From positions 1 to 11,314 of the forward strand of contig JAJOKU010000086.1 in assembly GCA_021129695.1 (NCBI GenBank): a DNA stretch of 11,314 bases, read 5' to 3'. The translations under genes were made by a program, and so were the position numbers. Shown here one piece after another: positions 7,119 through 11,314 of this stretch (positions are counted from its first letter, which is position 1; each line of letters begins with the position of its first letter). Under the pieces are notes generated by a model. It did no database searches and had not been told where the DNA came from. It was given only the letters and a program-made list of their open reading frames with translations. This stretch comes from a candidate division NPL-UPA2 bacterium (GTDB lineage Bacteria; NPL-UPA2; JAGMAN01).

Positions 7119-7270
7119 CAAGATATCGCCTTCGGCGATACTTCCAAGGGGTTCCCCCTATGGCGGCGTGTCCTTCGGACTCGCCGGTTACCCCTTAAGG
7201 GGTGTCAGATTACACCCCTTAACAACCCCAATCCGTATCGGAATTATTGAAATTCCGATACTCCAAGATA
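7119..7270. mobile_element. Hairpin cluster flanked by 7-bp direct repeats, upstream of argS
   Basis: CAAGATA occurs at 7119-7125 and 7264-7270, enclosing 138 bp that consist almost wholly of palindromes. In order: TATCGCC/GGCGATA with a TTC loop (7124-7140); AGGGG/CCCCT with a TTC loop (7147-7159) and an outer CCA/TGG pair with one bulge; CGGCG-T-GTCC / GGAC-T-CGCCG with a TTC loop (7164-7186); the 14-bp perfect palindrome ACCCCTTAAGGGGT (7190-7203), which competes with TTAAGGGGTGT/ACACCCCTTAA (7195-7205, 7212-7222); and GTATCGGAATT/AATTCCGATAC (7235-7245, 7251-7261). None has a following T-tract. The flanking direct repeat has the same length as those around the rng and lipBA insertions. 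The rest of the UPF0280-argS spacer (7077-7118, 7271-7324) holds no gene that I can support. Confidence 0.68.
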
Positions 7271-7324
7271 ATAGGGATGGGAAAAGCGGTTATGGGCAGA
7301 TGCTGAGAGGATAGAGAGAGTAAG

Positions 7325-8980
7325 ATGACCAGGGAAGTCAAGGAGGCAGTTACCGAACTAATAAGGGAAGGAATAGATAGAGCCAGGGAGAAGGAGGAGC
7401 TGGCGCTTTGTGACCTCCCCCCCGTTTATTTAGAGGTCCCCTCCGAGAAACAATATGGGGATTTAGCGACCAGTATCGCCCTCCAACTGGCTAGCCAGGT
7501 GAAGCTCTCTCCCAGGAGGGTAGCTGAGGTCATCGTCAAACATATTCCTCAGTCTTCAACTGTTAGCCAGATAGAAGTAGCTGGTCCCGGCTTTATCAAT
7601 TTCTTTCTTACTCCAGAGGCTCTTTACCCGGTGCTCGGGGATATTGAGGAAGAAGGAGCTAACTATGGTCGGTCAGATTCAGGGAAGGGAAAGAGGGTGC
7701 TCATTGAGTTCATCAGTGCCAATCCCACTGGTCCCCTGACCGCAGCTCATGGTAGACATGGGGCCGTGGGAGATGCTCTTGCTAACATCCTCCAGATGGT
7801 TGGCTATCGGGTCTATCGGGAGTACTACTACAATGATGTAGGGCATCAGATGGATATTTTAGGGAAATCAGTCCAGGCCCGTTACCACCAGCTTCGGGGT
7901 GAGGAAACTACCTTCCCGGAAGATGATTATAAAGGAAATTATATAACTCATATTGCTCAAGAGATAGCCCGGGAATGCGAAGATGTGAAGAAGGACTTAG
8001 GATTTTTCCGTCGCTTCGCTGAAGAGAAGCTCTTTGAATCAATAAAGAAGGATTTAGAGGATTTCGCCGTCCAATTTGATGGTTGGGTTAAGGAGAAAGA
8101 CCTCTACGAGAGCGGGCAGCTTAAGAAGACCATGGAAAGATTGAAGAAGGAAGGGCATATTTACGAGAAGGAAGGGGCTCTCTGGTTTCGCTCATCACGC
8201 TTCGGTGATGAGAAAGACAGGGTGGTAGAGAAGAGCGATGGCCAGCCAACCTATCTTGCTCCTGACATTGCCTACCATCAAAATAAATATGAAAGGGGTT
8301 TCCACTGCCTTATTGACATCTTAGGTCCTGACCACCACGGATATGTGGGACGTCTCAAGGCGGCAATAGAAGCCCTTGGACATGAAAAGGAGAGCCTCAG
8401 GGTCATCATCTTGCAGTTAGTGAGCCTTTACCGGGGGAAAGAGAAACTGCCTATGTCCACCAGAGCCGGTGAATTCATTACTCTGCGCCAGGTGCTGGAT
8501 GAAGTGGGTAAAGATGCGGCTCGTTTCTTCTTCTTAATGCGCACCACAAATAGCCATTTGAATTTTGATTTGAATTTAGCCAAAAGTCAGTCCACGGAGA
8601 ATCCTGTCTATTATGTCCAGTATGCCCATGCCCGAATCTGCAGCATTCTTGAGTTTGCGGCTGAGAGAGGGGTTGAGGTAAATAAAGTGGGAGAAGTGGA
8701 CTTATCCCTTCTGAAGGAGAAAGAAGAACTGGAAATAATCAAGACCTTAGCTCAGTTTCCCGAGGTGGTAGAGGGCTGTGCCCGGGCTCTGGAACCACAT
8801 GGACTGACCAGCTATCTTCAGGAGCTGGCTGGCGGACTACACAATTACTACAATAAATTCCGGGTGATTGGTGAGGATAGAAACTTAAGCTCAGCTCGTT
8901 TAATCCTGGTAAAAGCAGTGAGGACAACTTTACAGAATGGTCTGCACTTGCTGGGTATCTCTGCCCCTGAGAAGATGTAA
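7325..8980 (+). CDS. argS: Arginyl-tRNA synthetase
   Basis: Attaches arginine to tRNA-Arg using ATP; class I synthetase, cytoplasmic. It is 551 aa, normal for bacterial ArgRS. In order: N-terminal Add-1 domain (about 1-90), including [16 protein letters not shown]; the active-site block [17 protein letters not shown] (130-146) with the HIGH-type motif [24 protein letters not shown] followed by [28 protein letters not shown]; the KMSKS-equivalent [11 protein letters not shown] (from 377); [15 protein letters not shown]; and a C-terminal DALR anticodon-binding domain beginning near [13 protein letters not shown] and closing with the typical [13 protein letters not shown] 7325 follows a purine-rich GAGAGGATAGAGAGAG leader. 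It is separated from UPF0280 by the hairpin cluster and is 2 bp from lipBA, so argS and lipBA are probably cotranscribed. Confidence 0.97.
   Translation: MTREVKEAVTELIREGIDRAREKEELALCDLPPVYLEVPSEKQYGDLATSIALQLASQVKLSPRRVAEVIVKHIPQSSTVSQIEVAGPGFINFFLTPEALYPVLGDIEEEGANYGRSDSGKGKRVLIEFISANPTGPLTAAHGRHGAVGDALANILQMVGYRVYREYYYNDVGHQMDILGKSVQARYHQLRGEETTFPEDDYKGNYITHIAQEIARECEDVKKDLGFFRRFAEEKLFESIKKDLEDFAVQFDGWVKEKDLYESGQLKKTMERLKKEGHIYEKEGALWFRSSRFGDEKDRVVEKSDGQPTYLAPDIAYHQNKYERGFHCLIDILGPDHHGYVGRLKAAIEALGHEKESLRVIILQLVSLYRGKEKLPMSTRAGEFITLRQVLDEVGKDAARFFFLMRTTNSHLNFDLNLAKSQSTENPVYYVQYAHARICSILEFAAERGVEVNKVGEVDLSLLKEKEELEIIKTLAQFPEVVEGCARALEPHGLTSYLQELAGGLHNYYNKFRVIGEDRNLSSARLILVKAVRTTLQNGLHLLGISAPEKM
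8191..8212. repeat. Perfect 8-bp hairpin inside argS
   Basis: CTCATCAC and GTGATGAG flank GCTTCG. It falls in the conserved SSRFGDEKD segment, where the family has no insertion, so it is probably native coding sequence that happens to be palindromic rather than an inserted element. Confidence 0.35.
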
Positions 8981-8982
8981 AA

Positions 8983-10596
8983 ATGAAATGTCGTGTTCTT
9001 GATCTTGGGTCTCTTGATTACCGAAAGGCCTGGGATTTACAGAAGGAATTGATGGAGAAGAGATTTCGACGGGAAGTTCCCGATACCTTAATCCTGGTTG
9101 AACATCCTTCTGTCTTCACTATCGGTAGAAGTGGAAGCAGAAAGAATCTCCATGTTTCAAATGAATATTTAGAATCCCTTGGCATCCCTGTCTACGAAAT
9201 AGATCGGGGTGGGGACATAACCTATCACGGGCCGGGCCAGCTCATGGGCTACCCCATATTGGACTTAACCGAACATGGGCGCGATGTCCATCTTCTGCTT
9301 CGTAGTCTGGAGGAGGTCTTAATCAGGCTGTTAGCTGACTGGGAAGTGGAGGCTGGGAGAGTGGCTGGATATACTGGTGTATGGGTCGGTGATGAGAAGA
9401 TTGCCTCCATCGGCATTGGAGTCCGTCACTGGATAAGCTTCCACGGATTCTGTCTGAATGTGAATCCAGATATGAAATATTTTTCTATGATAAGTCCCTG
9501 CGGGATTAGAGATAAGGGAGTAACCTCACTAACTAAGTTAAAAGAGGAAAGCAGCGAAGGAATTGATCTTCATGAGGTGAAGGAGAGACTGGTTCAACAC
9601 TTTGGGGATGTCTTCACGGTAGAGATGGAGCACGGCAAGAAGATTCCTCGCTTCGCTCCTTCCCCCAATAACCCTCTTCCTACCTGTCGGCAGACAGGAA
9701 GGCATAGGAAAAAAACTTCCTACGCTTCGGGAAGATTAGCTCCCTGGCTGAAGAAGAGGTTGCCAGCCGGGGAAGTCATTAGTCAAACCAAGACTATATT
9801 AAGAGACCTTAACCTGAACACCGTCTGTGAGAGTGCCCACTGCCCCAACTTAGGAGAATGTTTCTCTCGGAGAACGGCTACCTTCATGATTTTAGGTAAA
9901 AGGTGTACCCGCAACTGCCGATTCTGTGCCGTGGAGAAGGGAAAACCTCTGCCCGTTGACCCGGATGAACCTAAAAGGGTAGCTCAGGGCTGTCTTAGAT
10001 TGAGGTTAACCCACGCCGTCATTACCTCCGTTACCCGTGATGACCTTTGGGATGGAGGAGCCCGGCAGTTTAAGGAAACCATCTTTGAGCTGCGCCGTCT
10101 CCTCCCAGAAATTACCATTGAGATCCTTGCTCCTGATTTCCAGGGGTCATGGGAGAGTCTGAGGATAGCCGTGGAGAACCGTCCTCACATCTTTAATCAC
10201 AATTTAGAGACAGTGCTTCGCCTCTATCCTGAGGTAAGGCCCCAGGCAGATTACCGAAGGTCCTTAGAACTTTTGAGAATGGTTAAGAAATTAAATGGTA
10301 AAATATATACCAAATCAGGCCTGATGGTGGGCCTGGGCGAGACCAGGGAAGAAGTTCTAAAAGTAATGTCTCATTTGCGAGAGGTAGGATGCGACTTCTT
10401 AACCATTGGTCAATACTTAGCTCCCTCTAAGAATCACCTGCCCGTGAAAGAATATATTCTTCCTGAAACATTTGATGAATATAGAGAAGCGGCCAGGGAG
10501 TTAGGCTTCCTTCAGGTCGCTTCCGCCCCCTTTGTCCGCAGCTCCTATCAAGCTGAGGAGCAATCTGGCCGGATTATTGGAGGCCCCCTGTTTTGA
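8983..10596 (+). CDS. lipB/lipA: LipB-LipA fusion: octanoyltransferase plus lipoyl synthase
   Basis: One 537-aa ORF covers two consecutive steps of protein lipoylation. Residues 1 to about 215 are LipB, which moves octanoyl from acyl carrier protein to lipoyl domains: [21 protein letters not shown] (75-95), catalytic K139 in [20 protein letters not shown] (153-164) and catalytic C173 in SPCGI. Residues about 251-537 are LipA, the radical SAM enzyme that inserts two sulfurs: auxiliary-cluster cysteines C282, C287, C293 ([12 protein letters not shown]), SAM-cluster cysteines C308, C312, C315 (CTRNCRFC), ITSVTRDD (347-354) and the closing RSSY (519-522). Both halves look complete. The linker (about 216-250) is encoded mostly by a palindromic insertion with 7-bp flanking repeats (separate entry). 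ATG 8983 is 2 bp after argS; no ATG or GTG suited to LipA alone is seen at the junction. lipB and lipA are normally separate genes. Confidence 0.93.
   Translation: MKCRVLDLGSLDYRKAWDLQKELMEKRFRREVPDTLILVEHPSVFTIGRSGSRKNLHVSNEYLESLGIPVYEIDRGGDITYHGPGQLMGYPILDLTEHGRDVHLLLRSLEEVLIRLLADWEVEAGRVAGYTGVWVGDEKIASIGIGVRHWISFHGFCLNVNPDMKYFSMISPCGIRDKGVTSLTKLKEESSEGIDLHEVKERLVQHFGDVFTVEMEHGKKIPRFAPSPNNPLPTCRQTGRHRKKTSYASGRLAPWLKKRLPAGEVISQTKTILRDLNLNTVCESAHCPNLGECFSRRTATFMILGKRCTRNCRFCAVEKGKPLPVDPDEPKRVAQGCLRLRLTHAVITSVTRDDLWDGGARQFKETIFELRRLLPEITIEILAPDFQGSWESLRIAVENRPHIFNHNLETVLRLYPEVRPQADYRRSLELLRMVKKLNGKIYTKSGLMVGLGETREEVLKVMSHLREVGCDFLTIGQYLAPSKNHLPVKEYILPETFDEYREAARELGFLQVASAPFVRSSYQAEEQSGRIIGGPLF
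9639..9737. mobile_element. MITE-like palindromic insertion at the LipB/LipA junction, flanked by 7-bp direct repeats
   Basis: GAAGATT occurs at 9639-9645 and 9731-9737, enclosing 85 bp. Immediately after the first copy comes CCTCGCTTCGCTC (9646-9658), identical to the first 13 bp of the insertion in rng, at the same position relative to its 7-bp repeat. Inside are the hairpin CCTGTC/GACAGG with loop GGCA (9683-9698), extended by CCT/AGG across one mismatch, and CTTCC/GGAAG around TACGCTTCG (9716-9734). The net gain of 92 bp is not a multiple of three. Removing it would put lipB into a frame that stops at TAG about 50 bp further on and would separate it from the lipA frame, so the insertion may have created the fusion. 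Mobility is inferred from the repeat structure only. Confidence 0.68.
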
Positions 10597-10659
10597 GAAA
10601 GATCACCGCAATCCCAAGACCGTCAAAAGAAGAGTTTGGATGCTGCGACACCTGCACTA

Positions 10660-10865
10660 TTACTGCTGGACAAGCTTTACGTTTATAGCGCGCGGACCCT
10701 TTTCCGATTTCTCAACCTCAAACTCTACCTCTTGGTCCTCATTCAGCGCATCGAAGCTTACTTCTACGAGACCTGTTTGATGAAAAAAACCTCCTGGCCA
10801 TCCGTATCGGCAATAAACCCAAATCCTCTATCACGCACCAACTTCTTTATTTTCCCTGTGTGCAT
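10660..10865 (-). CDS. Cold-shock domain protein, interrupted by a -1 frameshift
   Basis: Read on the minus strand from ATG at 10865, frame 0 gives MHTGKIKKLVRDRGFGFIA with the RNP1 motif (RGFGFI), then reaches VFF and stops after 33 codons. Re-reading one base there restores HQTGLVEVSFDALNEDQE and onward to VKLVQQ and a TAA, a 68-aa cold-shock domain of ordinary length whose RNP2 motif VFFH spans the shift. Such proteins bind single-stranded RNA or DNA and act as RNA chaperones. The shift site is T TTT TTC (10788-10782), a canonical X XXY YYZ slippery heptamer in a run of seven T. A lost T in that homopolymer (mutation or sequencing error) and programmed -1 frameshifting both fit. The SD is GAGGTG, 6 nt before the ATG. 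It lies 52 bp downstream of the zinc-ribbon gene on the same strand. Confidence 0.8.
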
Positions 10866-10917
10866 CTTCCCACCTCTTTTTTTGCAGTGGTCTTTAACAG
10901 CTCTAAGACGCTACCTT

Positions 10918-11085
10918 TTAACGGCCGCCATCCTTGCGCTTTGAAAAGCACTCCCTGCAGTATACTGGACGCTCTCCGCTGGGTTTAAAAGGCACTTCGC
11001 ATTCTTTCTTACAGTCTGCGCAAGTCGCCTTGTGCATTTCCCGCGGCCGTCTGTCGAATCTACCACCACCTTGCTGATATGCCAT
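10918..11085 (-). CDS. Small CxxC zinc-ribbon protein
   Basis: A 55-aa minus-strand ORF preceded by a near-perfect Shine-Dalgarno. After a Gly/Arg-rich tail (MAYQQGGGRFDRRPREMHKA) it has CADC (residues 22-25), a further Cys in KKEC (29), then FKPSGERPVYCRECF with the second pair CREC (43-46), and a basic end SKRKDGGR. The CxxC-x17-CxxC spacing and the sequence around it match the small treble-clef/ribbon proteins annotated as CxxC-x17-CxxC or 'zinc-ribbon domain' proteins, common in uncultured bacteria. The two pairs should bind one zinc ion; the basic, Gly-rich tail suggests nucleic-acid contact. No function has been established. It is read toward the cold-shock gene and probably shares its transcript, which suggests a joint RNA-related role (inference). 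Confidence 0.88.
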   Translation of the reverse strand: MAYQQGGGRFDRRPREMHKATCADCKKECEVPFKPSGERPVYCRECFSKRKDGGR

Positions 11086-11086
11086 G

Positions 11087-11236
11087 TTACCTCCTTTTTA
11101 GTGTAATTTGGAGACGTGTCACTTGTGGGGACACGCCTGGTTTAAAATTATCTGGAATCCTCCATTTACCCATCAAAAAGAGATTTGTCTCCAGCATCCT
11201 GACCCATTTGTTACATTTTACTCCAAGATATTCCAT
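11087..11236 (-). CDS. Hypothetical small ORF upstream of the zinc-ribbon gene
   Basis: A 49-aa minus-strand reading frame from ATG 11236 (starting MEYLGVKCNKWVRMLETN) to a TAA that overlaps the SD of the next gene. I recognise no family. One Cys, two Trp, and a segment IPDNFKPGVSPQ are visible. The nearest SD-like sequence (AAGGAG) is about 15 nt upstream, better placed for the ATG at 11243, which opens only a 10-codon frame. Part of the frame lies over an imperfect hairpin (CGTGTC/GACACG). It may be a real small gene, a frameshifted remnant of one starting at 11243, or non-coding leader of the zinc-ribbon/cold-shock unit. Confidence 0.3.
   Translation of the reverse strand: MEYLGVKCNKWVRMLETNLFLMGKWRIPDNFKPGVSPQVTRLQITLKRR
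11089..11096 (-). promoter_or_regulatory. Perfect Shine-Dalgarno for the zinc-ribbon gene
   Basis: The minus strand reads AAGGAGGT three bases before the ATG at 11085, the full anti-SD complement. It is stronger than any site in front of the plus-strand genes and fixes the start of this short gene. It overlaps the stop codon of the doubtful ORF upstream. Confidence 0.85.
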
Positions 11237-11242
11237 TTGTCA

Positions 11243-11314
11243 TCAATATTTCTCCTTATTGCAAGTTTGACAGTTAACCCCTTTTGGGATATTTTTATCG
11301 TCGGGACACATTCT
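11243..11314 (-). CDS. Possible end of a small Cys-rich ORF, cut by the window edge
   Basis: The minus-strand frame is open from the window edge to TGA at 11243 and reads (R)MCPDDKNIPKGVNCQTCNKEKY, with cysteines spaced C-x11-C-x2-C like part of a zinc-binding site. The only ATG visible is at 11311; the true start may lie outside the window. The TGA overlaps the next ATG (TGATG). Family not recognised. It could be a third member of the minus-strand run of small Cys proteins, but too little is visible to be sure. Confidence 0.3.
   Translation of the reverse strand, partial: RMCPDDKNIPKGVNCQTCNKEKY

Noticed and set aside
7097..7125. TTGACA at 7097-7102 as the -35 box of an argS promoter
   Set aside because: The -35 match is perfect, but the best -10 at normal spacing (CAAGAT) is poor and lies in the 7-bp flanking repeat, so the evidence is insufficient.
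6599..7147. Minus-strand ORF of 182 aa
   Set aside because: Fully antisense to UPF0280, whose plus-strand product has family motifs throughout; a long shadow frame.
7119..7270. CRISPR array
   Set aside because: The repeats are different palindromes without a constant repeat unit or regular spacers.
7027..7314. Plus-strand ORF of 95 aa between UPF0280 and argS
   Set aside because: It overlaps the end of UPF0280 in another frame and then merely reads through the hairpin cluster.
10597..10659. Terminator between the convergent lipBA and cold-shock genes
   Set aside because: No stable hairpin with a T-tract on either strand could be found by eye in these 63 bases.
7231..10810. Shared ATCCGTATCGG at 7231-7241 and about 10800-10810 as a repeat
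   Set aside because: An 11-bp match; the second copy lies within the cold-shock coding sequence without a palindrome, so chance is likely.
10532..10944. Two plus-strand ORFs of 82 and 102 aa after lipBA
   Set aside because: They run antisense to the minus-strand cold-shock gene, have no recognisable motifs, and the minus-strand frames carry clear family signatures with good SD sites.
11079..11270. Plus-strand ORF of 63 aa near the right edge
   Set aside because: Composition is not protein-like, there is no SD, and it is antisense to the SD and leader of the zinc-ribbon gene.

Overview
The window comes from a bacterial chromosome. The gene content is housekeeping: ribosomal proteins bL21 and bL27, an RNase E/G, proline biosynthesis, NAD biosynthesis, arginyl-tRNA synthetase and lipoate biosynthesis. 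All large genes lie on the + strand, tightly packed. The order radical-SAM-associated protein, rng, rplU, rpmA, proB, proA, nadD resembles the conserved L21/L27 neighbourhood of Firmicutes and several uncultured phyla, but the GTPase gene obg, which usually follows rpmA, is absent here. Base composition is balanced and AGA/AGG arginine codons are common. An uncultured anaerobe of a candidate phylum is a reasonable guess, but the sequence alone does not fix the taxon.

Layout: 1-116, palindromic leader (any upstream gene is outside the window). 117-812, TIGR03936/DUF2344 protein. 847-2472, rng. 2510-3090, rplU and rpmA. 3107-5731, proB and proA, separated by about 240 bp of nested inverted repeats. 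5739-6323, nadD. 6351-7076, UPF0280 (ApbE-like) protein. 7119-7270, a cluster of hairpins. 7325-8980, argS. 8983-10596, one continuous ORF encoding LipB fused to LipA. From 10597 the coding strand switches. The minus strand carries a compact run of very small genes read from the right edge inward: a 55-aa four-Cys-pair zinc-ribbon protein (10918-11085) with a textbook Shine-Dalgarno, then a cold-shock-domain gene (10660-10865) that needs one -1 frameshift at a UUUUUUC heptamer, plus two doubtful small ORFs upstream.

The main novelty candidate is a family of short palindrome-rich insertions. Three of them are bounded by exact 7-bp direct repeats that look like target duplications: 1095-1191 inside rng (GGTAGCC), 7119-7270 upstream of argS (CAAGATA) and 9639-9737 at the LipB/LipA junction (GAAGATT). 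The rng and lipBA copies begin with the same 13 bp immediately after the direct repeat, and both are translated. In rng the net gain is 90 bp (30 codons, in frame). In lipBA it is 92 bp, which appears to be what joins the lipB frame to the lipA frame. The hairpins often have GNA triloops and, in the rng copy, tandem G.A mismatches. No transposase is visible in the window, so mobility would have to be supplied in trans.

Functionally, ProB and ProA catalyse consecutive steps of proline synthesis, LipB and LipA consecutive steps of protein lipoylation, and bL21/bL27 are partners in the large ribosomal subunit. The remaining genes are co-located rather than obviously co-functional.
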